Part shown: positions 52,784-62,147 of the stretch, in pieces
Layout: each line of letters opens with the position of its first letter
How positions within the stretch are numbered: position 1 is the first letter of the stretch
Origin: an uncultured Bacteroidota bacterium
GTDB taxonomy: Bacteria > Bacteroidota > Bacteroidia > AKYH767-A > OLB10
Assembly (NCBI GenBank): GCA_900696575.1
Contig: CAADHD010000010.1
Location: forward strand, 106,680 to 170,679
DNA: 64,000 nucleotides
Direction: 5' to 3'
The notes under the pieces: generated by a model
Told to the model about the DNA's origin: nothing
Seen by the model: the letters and a program-made list of their open reading frames with translations, nothing else
The model's database searches: none
Translations under genes and position numbers: made by a program

Positions 52784-55700
52784 GAAAGAGGCCTGTTTGT
52801 TTTAAATCACCGAAAATGATTTTGCAGACATAAGAGCCGTAACTGAGAGTGCCAACAGGTACTTTTATTTCATTGTGTCCTTTAGTAACCGGTATTCCGG
52901 CCTCACAGCTGACCAATCTTCCGGCCACGTCATAGATACAAAGTTCCACCGATCCATCGGCAGGAACATTGAATGCAACAGTGATGATTTCTGAAGCCGG
53001 AACAGGGAAAATTGAGAGGGTACCAAAATTATCATTCAACGAGCCGCATTTCCGGTTGTTGATAAGCACATCATCGGGCGCCCCGTTTACAGAAACAATT
53101 TCAATGCAATAAAATTCAGGCTCAAACCCTGTTCTTACAAGCGGACGTGCTTTAACAGGAACAAGGATAGTTTGACCGGGCAATAAAGCAGGAACCGGAA
53201 AATGCTCCTCATAAATCATACTTCCGATGCCGGCATTTGAGCGGAGTTCAAACTTGTTGGCAATTACATTTCCCTGATTACTTATCTGTGCATACATCTG
53301 CAGCAGACTATTCTGAATAACTGCACTGACTTGTGTAACAGCCAAGTCGATATAAGGAATAACAACATCTACTGTTTTTGAAAGTGAATCGCTGCAGCCT
53401 GATAAATTGGTTACAATTACTGTAATAGTGAAGCTGCCTGTATCAGTATAAACATGCGATGGGTTAGCACCTGTCTGCAACGGACTTCCGTCTCCGAAAT
53501 TCCACAAATAAGTATTTGAGCCTGATGTTGTGTTTTGTACTGAAACCGTGAGCGGAGGGCTGCCATAGTCAGGTGTTGGCGAAAAACTGATAACAGGCAA
53601 TGCGGCTACAGAAATTTGTTTCACTGTAGAATCGGCACATCCGCTGTCGCTTATAGCAATCAGTTTTGCTGTGAATGAAGAAACGTTGTTGTACGTATGA
53701 ACAGGATTTACGGCAAATGACAGTGGTGAGCCATCCCCGAAATTCCAGATATACTGACTAATACTTCCTGATGAAATAGTACTTTGATTGGTAAACTGCG
53801 AAGGAGCTCCGATGCAGATAAAATTAGCAGTGCTGAAATTGGCAACCGGCACCGGATTGATGGAAACCTGCCGGGTTACTGTCTTTGAGCATGAGTTAAA
53901 TGCTGTAGCAATCAGTGTAACATTGTAGGTACCTGATTGAGCGTACAGATGGGATGGCGAAGGTATGGTACTAACCGGAGTAGCATCTCCGAAATTCCAG
54001 TTCCAGAAAGAAGCTGTATCAGGTTGTCCGGGATTCTGATTGACGTAAGTAAACTGAGTAGGCTTACCCAGACAGGTCTGCGAATAAGAAAAATCAAACT
54101 CCGGTGATTGATAAACCGTCAGCGGCTCTACAGTGGTATCGGTACAACCAAAATCGCTGTAAACAACCAATTGAACCTGGTAGGTGCCTGATGTTTGATA
54201 CACATGCTGGGGGCTTGCCAGAGAAGAAGTTCCGTTATCTCCGAAATTCCATTGATATGCAGTGATGTTTCCGCCTGGAATGCCCGAAGTATTAAAAAAG
54301 TTGATTGCGTTACCGCTGCAAGGGAATGAATTTACCCATGAAGCCAATGGACGCGGATGAACGGTAACCTGTTTCTGAATAGTGTTTGAACATCCGGCAC
54401 TGTTTATCACGGTTAGCGTTACTGTGTAGGCCCCTGCACTTTGATAAGAATGATTTACCACAGCTCCGCTTGCCATTGTTCCGTCACCTAAATCCCATAG
54501 CACAGAATCAATCGTTGTTCCCGGAGGAGTAGTTGATTGATTGATGAATGTAATGGAAGAATCAAGACAAACATTCTGAAATGAAAAATCAGCCACCGGG
54601 CTTTCAATTACCGTAAGGGTGGTTGAATAGGATGTGTCACAGTCAGAATATGTTTTTACATAAATAGTAACTATATAAGTTCCAGGGTTGGAATACTGAT
54701 GGATTACAGGATTACCCGGGAATATGCTGGGAGAGTCTCCAAAGTTCCAACTGATTGCAACAATGCTGTCACCGGGATTTACTGTGGAAGTGCTTGTGAA
54801 CTGAATATTTGAATTGATGCAGGAAACAGAAGGAGAAAAAGTTAAGGATGGATGAGCTTTGTCGCTGATTCTTATTGTTTTCAAAATAGTATCCGTGCAG
54901 CCGTTTTGCGATTCAGCAATTAACTGAACTGTATAGTTGGCAGAAAAAGCCGGATACTGATATACAGGATTTTCATCTGTTGAGGTTCCTCCGTCACCAA
55001 AAGCCCATTGATAAGTCAATGTCCCGCCACCTTGTATGGTAGTCTGGTTATTAAAAAAGGTAGTGCTGCCAACGCAGGTACTGCTGAAATCAAATTCTGC
55101 TTTCGGTCCTGCAACAATGGTAATAGACTGAACACTGGTATCACTGCATCCATTATTGGTAAACACAATAAGTTGAACGGTAAATATGCCTGCTGAATCA
55201 AAAGCATGCAAGGGATTTTGAAGTTGAGAAACGGGGCTGCCATCTCCAAAACTCCATTCCCATCCTGTGATGACACTGTTCAACGGTGGTATGGACGTAT
55301 CGGTAAACGGTACTGCCTGTCCTCTGCACTGGTTATTGTTAAAACTGAAACTGCTTATTGGCAATTCATGAACAGTTAACGATTGTAAAGAGGTATCGCT
55401 GCAACCTGCGTCTGAAGTAACAATTAACTGAACAGAAACCGTACCGGCTGATGTATAAATATGCTGAGGATTCTGAGATGATGAATTGGGAGAGCCATCC
55501 CCGAAATTCCAGTTCCATTGATTAATTGTTCCTGCCGCAACAGAAGACTGATCCGTAAAGGTTACGGGGGCATTCAGGCAGGCGTTTCCGAAACTAAATA
55601 CAGCCGTTGGCGCTGGGGCAATGTAAATGCTGTCGGTTACCGCATTGAAAAATCCCGTTGCATTGTATGCCTGATACAAAACATGATTCCAACCACCGTT

Positions 55701-56852
55701 AAAAAACTCTACAGGCGGAGGGGTAGCTGCCCCTGAAACATCAGGCGATGAAGCACAGGATTTCGAAAACTTTAAAACTGAAAGCGTATTACTTCCGACA
55801 TTACTTACAACAGCATACCACTCTGAGTTTACTTTCAGCATGTCAATACCCCGGGGCTGATTGATGCTTCCTGCCGATCCGGAATAACCCGTTAGAGGAC
55901 TTTGACTGAATAAATCATTTCCCAACTTCACCTGATTGAGGGTGCTGTTACTGTTGCTGAGTGTCATCAGGCTCCATCCGTTAAAATCATAAGCAAGTTT
56001 TAAAGTGGATATGTTGCCGGCTGAAAGACTTAGGGTATGAATTACAGAACCAGTGTTTGCAAGCGTATTGCCGAAATCAATAACCGAAATCTGTCCTGAA
56101 TTATAATTTGCAACATAACCTAAGTATTTGTTTACTGAACAATCATAAGCCACATCAAACCCCCATGTAAAACTGAAGGAAGCATCTGATAAGGTGCTGC
56201 CTGTAGGCGTGTTGGTTAATGAATTACCGAACGAAATTTTGTTAATCGAGTTGCCAGCGTCATTGGTAATAAAAACAAAAAAGTTACCGTTGTCATTTAC
56301 TATTTTCACATTTCTCGGATTGTTAAACCCAAACTGGCCAAGGTCAGTAATAGTTCCGTTGTTGGCCGCAATGGATGAGCCTAAGTCTAAACGATAAAGA
56401 CGCTGGTTGTTATAATTCACAACCATGGCCATCCAATTAGCTCCTTCTTTAATTACATCAATTCCTGCAGGCCATGAAAATCCGGAGTAAGTAAAGGTAG
56501 TTGGAGCGGGATTATCTAAAGAGGCACCAAAATCAACACGCACAATATTGTCAGAAAAAAAATTGGCAATGAATGCATAATAATTTCCATTATCCTCAAT
56601 CAGTTCAACCTGATTCGGGAAATTAAGACCTCCTGTATTGCCGATATTGCTACCTGCAGGGATTGTATCCAAATCTCCGGGGCAGAAATCCCAGTGATGA
56701 ACGGCTACACCTGTTGATGTGTTTTGAAGGGCTATCGGAGTTCCTGCACAGGCGCTGTCAGGAATCGAAACAGATGCCACAGGACATTGGGCTTTAGAGG
56801 TAAAATGAAATAAAAAAGCCCCGATAATTATCGTCAGAAAAGCATGTTTCAT
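52770..56852 (-). CDS. PKD-repeat surface protein with beta-propeller-like region and T9SS sorting domain
   Basis: A 1360-residue exported protein with a signal peptide (ending SKAQ, residue 21). A PKD-like start (about 22-60, HHWDFCPGD) breaks off and is followed by repeats of about 50 residues (about 70-360, FIANFFSDNIVRVDFG and kin) that look like a beta-propeller. Nine clear PKD domains run to about residue 1170 (WNWNFGDGSP, EWSFGDGSP, QWAFGDGGTS and others). A CARDB-like region and a type A T9SS sorting domain (LSIFPVPASEIITVAFN to GLFLKTY) end the chain. It is probably a surface adhesin or ligand-binding protein. Confidence 0.88.
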   Translation of the reverse strand: MKHAFLTIIIGAFLFHFTSKAQCPVASVSIPDSACAGTPIALQNTSTGVAVHHWDFCPGDLDTIPAGSNIGNTGGLNFPNQVELIEDNGNYYAFIANFFSDNIVRVDFGASLDNPAPTTFTYSGFSWPAGIDVIKEGANWMAMVVNYNNQRLYRLDLGSSIAANNGTITDLGQFGFNNPRNVKIVNDNGNFFVFITNDAGNSINKISFGNSLTNTPTGSTLSDASFSFTWGFDVAYDCSVNKYLGYVANYNSGQISVIDFGNTLANTGSVIHTLSLSAGNISTLKLAYDFNGWSLMTLSNSNSTLNQVKLGNDLFSQSPLTGYSGSAGSINQPRGIDMLKVNSEWYAVVSNVGSNTLSVLKFSKSCASSPDVSGAATPPPVEFFNGGWNHVLYQAYNATGFFNAVTDSIYIAPAPTAVFSFGNACLNAPVTFTDQSSVAAGTINQWNWNFGDGSPNSSSQNPQHIYTSAGTVSVQLIVTSDAGCSDTSLQSLTVHELPISSFSFNNNQCRGQAVPFTDTSIPPLNSVITGWEWSFGDGSPVSQLQNPLHAFDSAGIFTVQLIVFTNNGCSDTSVQSITIVAGPKAEFDFSSTCVGSTTFFNNQTTIQGGGTLTYQWAFGDGGTSTDENPVYQYPAFSANYTVQLIAESQNGCTDTILKTIRISDKAHPSLTFSPSVSCINSNIQFTSTSTVNPGDSIVAISWNFGDSPSIFPGNPVIHQYSNPGTYIVTIYVKTYSDCDTSYSTTLTVIESPVADFSFQNVCLDSSITFINQSTTPPGTTIDSVLWDLGDGTMASGAVVNHSYQSAGAYTVTLTVINSAGCSNTIQKQVTVHPRPLASWVNSFPCSGNAINFFNTSGIPGGNITAYQWNFGDNGTSSLASPQHVYQTSGTYQVQLVVYSDFGCTDTTVEPLTVYQSPEFDFSYSQTCLGKPTQFTYVNQNPGQPDTASFWNWNFGDATPVSTIPSPSHLYAQSGTYNVTLIATAFNSCSKTVTRQVSINPVPVANFSTANFICIGAPSQFTNQSTISSGSISQYIWNFGDGSPLSFAVNPVHTYNNVSSFTAKLIAISDSGCADSTVKQISVAALPVISFSPTPDYGSPPLTVSVQNTTSGSNTYLWNFGDGSPLQTGANPSHVYTDTGSFTITVIVTNLSGCSDSLSKTVDVVIPYIDLAVTQVSAVIQNSLLQMYAQISNQGNVIANKFELRSNAGIGSMIYEEHFPVPALLPGQTILVPVKARPLVRTGFEPEFYCIEIVSVNGAPDDVLINNRKCGSLNDNFGTLSIFPVPASEIITVAFNVPADGSVELCIYDVAGRLVSCEAGIPVTKGHNEIKVPVGTLSYGSYVCKIIFGDLKQTGLFLKTY

Positions 56853-56878
56853 GGTATGTTTTATTTTTGGGTCGAAAA

Positions 56879-56886
56879 CAAAGTTA
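56879..56886 (-). promoter_or_regulatory. -7 promoter box TAACTTTG for the PKD/T9SS gene
   Basis: The minus strand reads TAACTTTG, an exact TAnnTTTG match, 26 bases before the ATG at 56852. No TTG at the right distance is seen. The rdgB gene lies divergently on the other side. Confidence 0.4.
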
Positions 56887-56913
56887 ACTAAAAGTAAAAG
56901 TCACTAACCTTTT

Positions 56914-57498
56914 ATGAGATTCATTTTTGCATCAAACAATGTTCATAAACTGGCTGAAATACGAAAATGCTTCCCTTCGGGTTACGAAGTACAGTCTTTA
57001 GCCAACATCGGATTCAGCAAACAATTACCTGAAACAGGTAAAACGCTGAGACAAAACGCTCTTATGAAAGCGCGTTATGTTTACGACCGCACCACAGGTG
57101 GGTGCTTTGCCGATGACAGCGGGCTGGAAATTGAAGCACTTAACGGCAGACCCGGTGTTTATTCAGCCCGCTATGCCGGCCCTGAGTGTACTGACCAGGC
57201 CAACATTAAAAAAGTATTAGAAGAGATGAATGGCATTACCAACCGAAATGCCGTTTTCCGTACTGTAATTACAATTATTGTTTCTGATGTGGTTTTATTT
57301 TTTGAAGGAAAAGTAAAGGGATTCATCACCCATTCTCCGTTAGGGTACAATGGTTTTGGTTATGACCCGATTTTCATTCCCGAAGGCTATCAGAAAACCT
57401 TTGCCCAAATGACGGCTTCCGAAAAGAATGAAATAAGCCATAGAAGCATTGCCTGCCGCGAACTCTCCCGTTTTCTGTTACAATATCAAATAAACTGA
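56914..57498 (+). CDS. rdgB: Non-canonical purine NTP pyrophosphatase (RdgB/HAM1)
   Basis: A 194-residue protein of the ITPase family. It has FASNNVHKLAEI, DDSGLEIEALNGRPGVYSARYAG, GYNGFGYDPIFIPEGYQKTFAQM and a C-terminal KNEISHRSIACRELSRFL. It hydrolyses dITP and XTP to monophosphates, keeping deaminated bases out of DNA and RNA. It stands alone, divergent from the PKD gene and about 90 bases before ddl. Confidence 0.95.
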   Translation: MRFIFASNNVHKLAEIRKCFPSGYEVQSLANIGFSKQLPETGKTLRQNALMKARYVYDRTTGGCFADDSGLEIEALNGRPGVYSARYAGPECTDQANIKKVLEEMNGITNRNAVFRTVITIIVSDVVLFFEGKVKGFITHSPLGYNGFGYDPIFIPEGYQKTFAQMTASEKNEISHRSIACRELSRFLLQYQIN

Positions 57499-57564
57499 CC
57501 TTGATTGTTGATAACAGGTTTCATCCGGTGTTTTCATGATTACCGGAAGCTATCAGCCTGTAAT

Positions 57565-57572
57565 TACTTTTG
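57565..57572 (+). promoter_or_regulatory. -7 promoter box TACTTTTG for the double ddl gene
   Basis: TACTTTTG matches TAnnTTTG exactly and ends 18 bases before ATG 57591. The TTG inside this box (57570-57572) opens a frame seven codons longer, which can be discounted as a start. The -33 element is not clear. Confidence 0.45.
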
Positions 57573-57590
57573 CCTGTAACTACAACAAGT

Positions 57591-60293
57591 ATGAAATTTA
57601 AAATCGGGATTCTTTTCGGAGGTTCCTCACGCGAGCGCGAAGTTTCGTTTGCAGGCGGAAGAACAGTTTATGACAATCTTGATAAAAACATTTTTGAAGC
57701 TGTACCCGTTTTTACAGACAGCTTCGGAAATTTTATTCTTCTCAACTGGGAATTTATTTACAAGGGCAGCATCCGCGATTTTTATCCTCCGGTAGAATGG
57801 CTGCCGGCTTCACCTAATCAATTTCAGATTTATGCCGAAAGCATGGGAGAAATTTCCCTGGCCGAACAACTGAAACTCATTCGTAATACCGGAACACGCA
57901 TTGAACCGCAGGCGCTAAGTGAGTTGATTGACTTTGCTTTTCTCTGCCTGCACGGAACCGATGGCGAAGACGGACGCATACAGGGATTGCTGGAGTTTTA
58001 CCGTATTCCTTATTCCGGATCCGGCATTTTGCCTTCTGCAATAGGCATGAACAAAGCATTACAAAGAAAACTGATGATTGCCGGTGGTTTTGATGCCCCG
58101 CACTATGAGGTGATAACACGCGAAGAATGGTTTTCAGAAAAAGATAAATCGAAAATTGCTGAACGGGTTTACAAAACAACCGGTCAATCTTTGGTTGTAA
58201 AACCGGCAAACCAAGGAAGCTCACTTGGCGTTTCTGCATTGAAAAATTCTGATCTGATTGCTTTCGAAAACGCAGTTAATCTCGCTTTCTTCTCCTTAAA
58301 GCTATTAAGAAAAGAATGGCAAAACCTGTCACATGAAAAGCAGATTGCCTTTGTACGCCAACTATGTGATTTGCGCGAAGGCATAGGCATGCCCGTTCAT
58401 ATCGAAAATAAAATCATTGCTCATCCTGAAGAACTTTTTTCGATAATCCGTCAATTGTTTGCAGAACAGGAAGAACAAATTATTATTGAAGCCTGCGATG
58501 GTGAAACAGAAGTGCTGGCCGAAAGCTTTATTGACGGTAAAGAATTCTCATGCATTGTAATTCAAGATGAAAGCGGAAAACCTGTTGCCCTTCCTCCTAC
58601 TGAGATTATCAAACCCGGTAATTTTTATGACTACCGCGCCAAATACCTTCCCGGCCAATCACGCAAAATCACCCCGATCCATCTTCCCACCGAACAGATT
58701 CATCAGATAAGAAGTGAATGTGAAAAGCTGTTCCGTTATTTTAACTTTAATGTGTATGCGCGTATTGATGGATTTATTACTCCTTCAGGACATATTTTAT
58801 TGAACGACCCAAACACTACTTCGGGCATGATGCCTTCATCGTTCTTCTTTCATCAGGCAGCAGAAATCGGTTTAAATCCTTCGCAGTTTCTAACTTACAT
58901 CATCCGTGCATCCATGGCTGCACGTATTCATGACTTTAAAAATTACAGACATCTTCCTTACCTGCTCGAAAAATTGGATCATGCCATTACAGGCTCAAAA
59001 CATGAGCAACAGCAAAAAATTAAAGTGGCGGTTATACTGGGTGGCTATTCATCAGAAAGGCATATTTCCGTTGAAAGCGGAAGAAACATTTACGAAAAAT
59101 TAAGTTCATCAGAAAAATACCATCCCATCCCTGTTTTTCTTCATGGCAATGAAAACAATTATTCGCTTTACATCATTCCGGTAAACATGCTGCTTAAAGA
59201 TAATGCCGATGACATTCGCGAAAAGATTGATCATTTCAATAGACATGAAGTGGTATCCGAAATCATTCTGCAATGCAAACAGATAACAGAAAAATTCGGC
59301 TCCGCAAGCAACCTCGAAGCGCCCAGAAAAATTTCATTTGCTGAATTGGCTCTGCTTGCTGATTTTGCATTCATTGCCCTGCATGGAAGGCCGGGAGAAG
59401 ACGGGCAGATACAGCGCGAGCTCGAAGCCGTTAAAATTCCTTTCAACGGATCGGGATTTGAAACTTCGCAGCTTACCATTGATAAGTACCGCACTAACGA
59501 ACTGCTGATGCAACATGGATTCAAAACTGCACAACACACCTTAGTAAGTGAAGAAGAATGGAGAAACGACCCTTCCGCAACGGAAGAAAGAATAATGAAA
59601 AAATTTTCGCTCCCCTTTATTGCCAAACCTGTAGATGACGGCTGCAGCTCGGCTGTGAAAATAATACGCACCGAAAACGAGTTTCACGCTTTTGCTGAAA
59701 TGATTTTCAGAAAATCAGATTCATTTCCCGAACAGCCCTCCCATCTTCTTCGCATCAAAACCGGAGAAGAATTTCCTCGCAAAAAACAATTTTTGGTTGA
59801 AGAACTCATCAACAAAGGAGATGCCGTGCATTTTCTGGAAATTACCGGTGGCATGGTAACCGGTTACGATGCCTGTGGTAACCTTACTTTCGAAATTTTT
59901 GAACCGAGCGAAACGCTGGCCGGTGGCGATGTGCTTTCACTTGAAGAAAAATTTCTGGCCGGAGAAGGACAGAATATCACTCCCGCAAGATTCAGTAGCG
60001 ATTCGCGATTAAACACCATTGTTTCTAACCGGGTAAAAGAACAATTAGAAGCAGCAGCACGTTTACTTCGAATTGAAGGCTATGCACGAATTGATGCATT
60101 TGTGAGAATTTATAAAGACGAACGGGTGGAGGTCATTTTTATAGAAGTGAATTCGCTGCCGGGAATGACTCCTGCCACGTGTATCTTTCATCAGGCTGCC
60201 CTCTCTCATTACAAACCGTTCGAGTTTATTGACCGGATTATTTCGTATGGCATGCAGCGTTATCATCCGTCAGGACAGAAATCGGAATTATAG
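57591..60293 (+). CDS. ddl: Tandem (double-length) D-alanine-D-alanine ligase
   Basis: A 900-residue protein from ATG 57591, against a usual 300-370, made of two ATP-grasp ligase units. Unit 1 (about 1-460) has GGSSREREVS, LHGTDGEDGRIQG, the glycine-rich loop KPANQGSSLG (204-213) and the omega loop YDYRAKY (Lys351, Tyr352); its metal-site segment reads NDPNTTSGM with Asp406 where Glu is usual. Unit 2 (about 475-895) has GGYSSERHIS, LHGRPGEDGQIQ and a normal EVNSLPGMT (Glu852, Asn854), but an altered ATP loop KPVDDGCSSAV (from 679) and LSLEEKF (Lys787, Phe788) in the omega loop. It is first in the ddl-PASTA-rluD run, so it is probably the cell's D-Ala-D-Ala ligase. Confidence 0.88.
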   Translation: MKFKIGILFGGSSREREVSFAGGRTVYDNLDKNIFEAVPVFTDSFGNFILLNWEFIYKGSIRDFYPPVEWLPASPNQFQIYAESMGEISLAEQLKLIRNTGTRIEPQALSELIDFAFLCLHGTDGEDGRIQGLLEFYRIPYSGSGILPSAIGMNKALQRKLMIAGGFDAPHYEVITREEWFSEKDKSKIAERVYKTTGQSLVVKPANQGSSLGVSALKNSDLIAFENAVNLAFFSLKLLRKEWQNLSHEKQIAFVRQLCDLREGIGMPVHIENKIIAHPEELFSIIRQLFAEQEEQIIIEACDGETEVLAESFIDGKEFSCIVIQDESGKPVALPPTEIIKPGNFYDYRAKYLPGQSRKITPIHLPTEQIHQIRSECEKLFRYFNFNVYARIDGFITPSGHILLNDPNTTSGMMPSSFFFHQAAEIGLNPSQFLTYIIRASMAARIHDFKNYRHLPYLLEKLDHAITGSKHEQQQKIKVAVILGGYSSERHISVESGRNIYEKLSSSEKYHPIPVFLHGNENNYSLYIIPVNMLLKDNADDIREKIDHFNRHEVVSEIILQCKQITEKFGSASNLEAPRKISFAELALLADFAFIALHGRPGEDGQIQRELEAVKIPFNGSGFETSQLTIDKYRTNELLMQHGFKTAQHTLVSEEEWRNDPSATEERIMKKFSLPFIAKPVDDGCSSAVKIIRTENEFHAFAEMIFRKSDSFPEQPSHLLRIKTGEEFPRKKQFLVEELINKGDAVHFLEITGGMVTGYDACGNLTFEIFEPSETLAGGDVLSLEEKFLAGEGQNITPARFSSDSRLNTIVSNRVKEQLEAAARLLRIEGYARIDAFVRIYKDERVEVIFIEVNSLPGMTPATCIFHQAALSHYKPFEFIDRIISYGMQRYHPSGQKSEL

Positions 60294-60319
60294 GCATCTT
60301 TGCCTTGACTGATCAACCG

Positions 60320-61096
60320 ATGAGTAAACTCTTTTCTCTTCTTCTCTCACGAAGATTTATACTTAATCTGCTTGCTGCTTCCACAGTAGCTGTGCTTATT
60401 GTGGGACTAACTTACAAATGGCTCGATAGTTATACCAATCACGGCAACACTATCACCGTTCCTGATTTGAGGAACATGACTGTTGACCGTGCTGAAGATT
60501 TTTTAAGAAACAAATCACTTCGTATTAAAATTGCTGATTCCAGTGTATTTGATCTTAACAAACCCCCGCGAACGGTAATTGAACAGGATCCGTCAGCAGG
60601 GCAGAAAGTAAAGGATAACAGAACCATTTATGTGAGCATAACCCGCAGCAATGCTCCCGGTGTAAAATTTCCTGATCTCGAAGATGTTTCATTACGACAG
60701 GCCGAAGCTATCCTTAAAACGTATGGATTAGTAAGCGGTAAAATTTCCTACAAGCCTGACTTGTGTAAAAACTGCGTTCTCTCTGCTACTGTAAATGGAA
60801 GAATAGTTAAGAAAGGCGATGAAGTTCAGAAAGGCTCATCGGTTGATTTAACACTTGGCGATGGCATTGGGAACATCCGCATTCCTGTTCCTGACCTTAC
60901 AGGATTAACACTGGAAGAAGCCTTGTTTGTTTTGAAAGGTTCAGGTTTGAATATTGGGGCTATTGTCAATGATAAAGGTGTTAAGGATTCCTTGCGTGCA
61001 TTCATTTCCCGACAGGTTCCTGAAGCATTGCCCGATGCTCAAATCAATCAGGGCGAAGCCGTAGATGTTTATCTCTCTCCCGATAAACCCGAGTAA
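60320..61096 (+). CDS. PASTA-domain membrane protein
   Basis: A 258-residue protein from ATG 60320 with one N-terminal membrane helix (about 15-35, LLAASTVAVLIVGLTYKW) and three PASTA domains outside (ITVPDLRNMTVDRAEDFL, VKFPDLEDVSLRQAEAIL, IPVPDLTGLTLEEALFVLKG). PASTA domains bind uncrosslinked peptidoglycan or beta-lactams in penicillin-binding proteins and Stk kinases. Here no kinase or transpeptidase is attached. It lies between ddl and rluD, a conserved order in this phylum, and may link ligase activity to the wall (inference). Confidence 0.88.
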   Translation: MSKLFSLLLSRRFILNLLAASTVAVLIVGLTYKWLDSYTNHGNTITVPDLRNMTVDRAEDFLRNKSLRIKIADSSVFDLNKPPRTVIEQDPSAGQKVKDNRTIYVSITRSNAPGVKFPDLEDVSLRQAEAILKTYGLVSGKISYKPDLCKNCVLSATVNGRIVKKGDEVQKGSSVDLTLGDGIGNIRIPVPDLTGLTLEEALFVLKGSGLNIGAIVNDKGVKDSLRAFISRQVPEALPDAQINQGEAVDVYLSPDKPE

Positions 61097-61107
61097 ATTA
61101 TCAGCTC

Positions 61108-62142
61108 ATGCTGCATGACGAACCGGAAAAAGAACTGCACGAGCAGGATGAACTGTATGAACATTACCGCATACAGGTTGACAAAGGCCAGTCGCTGCTG
61201 CGTATAGACAAGTTTTTAATTAACCGCATTGAGAATGTATCGCGCAACCGCGTACAGGCTGCTATTACTGCAGGCAGCGTAAGGGTAAACGGCAGAGAAG
61301 TTAAGTCAAGTTACAAAGTCAAGCCCGGTGAGGTTATTACTGTGGTACTTGCCCATCCTCCGCGTGAGGTTGAAATTTACTGTGACAACATTCCGCTCGA
61401 AATTATTTTTGAAGATGAGCACCTGGTATTGGTCAATAAAAAAGCCGGCATGGTAGTTCATCCTGCTTATGGCAATTACAGAAACACATTAGTAAACGCA
61501 TTGGCTTATCATTTCAATCCTCAGTTGGAAGGTAAGCCTGTCATTTCGGAAAGCATAAGGCCGGGATTGGTTCACCGTATAGATAAAAACACTTCGGGGT
61601 TAATCATCATTGCTAAAAACGAAGTGTCTATGACACATTTAGCGGCACAGTTTTACAACCGGACCATCAGAAGAAATTATACAGCATTGGTCTGGGGCGA
61701 TTTGAAAGAAGAGGAAGGTACCATTACAGGACACATTGGAAGAAACCGGAAAGACAGAAAAATTATGGAAGTTTTTCCGGAAGGCGATTCAGGCAAGCAT
61801 GCTGTTACCCATTACAAAGTGATGAAGCGCTTTCATCACACAACTCTGGTTGATTGCAAATTAGAAACAGGAAGGACACATCAGATACGGGTGCATTTTC
61901 AGTACATAGGCCATCCGCTTTTTGGCGATTCTGAATATGGAGGAAACCGGATTGTTAAAGGAACTGTAACCGGAAGCTATCGCCAGTTTGTAGAAAAATG
62001 TTTTTCGATTCTTCCCCGTCAGGCACTTCATGCACGCTCGCTCGGATTCATACATCCTGCTACCGGAAAAGAAATGTATTTCGAATCACCGCTTCCTGAT
62101 GATATGCAGCAGGTTATTGAAAAATGGAGGTCGCAAAGCTGA
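61108..62142 (+). CDS. RluA/RluD-family 23S rRNA pseudouridine synthase
   Basis: A 344-residue protein with an N-terminal S4 RNA-binding domain (about 30-90, RIDKFLINRIENVSRNRVQAAI) and a catalytic domain with Asp159 in RPGLVHRIDKNTSGLIIIAKN, then HLAAQFYNRTIRRNYTALVWG and LETGRTHQIRVHF. The size and S4 domain fit RluD (positions 1911, 1915 and 1917), but RluA-family members can differ in target. RlmH, elsewhere in the window, methylates a product of RluD. It starts 11 bases after the PASTA gene. Confidence 0.92.
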   Translation: MLHDEPEKELHEQDELYEHYRIQVDKGQSLLRIDKFLINRIENVSRNRVQAAITAGSVRVNGREVKSSYKVKPGEVITVVLAHPPREVEIYCDNIPLEIIFEDEHLVLVNKKAGMVVHPAYGNYRNTLVNALAYHFNPQLEGKPVISESIRPGLVHRIDKNTSGLIIIAKNEVSMTHLAAQFYNRTIRRNYTALVWGDLKEEEGTITGHIGRNRKDRKIMEVFPEGDSGKHAVTHYKVMKRFHHTTLVDCKLETGRTHQIRVHFQYIGHPLFGDSEYGGNRIVKGTVTGSYRQFVEKCFSILPRQALHARSLGFIHPATGKEMYFESPLPDDMQQVIEKWRSQS

Positions 62143-62147
62143 ATCAA

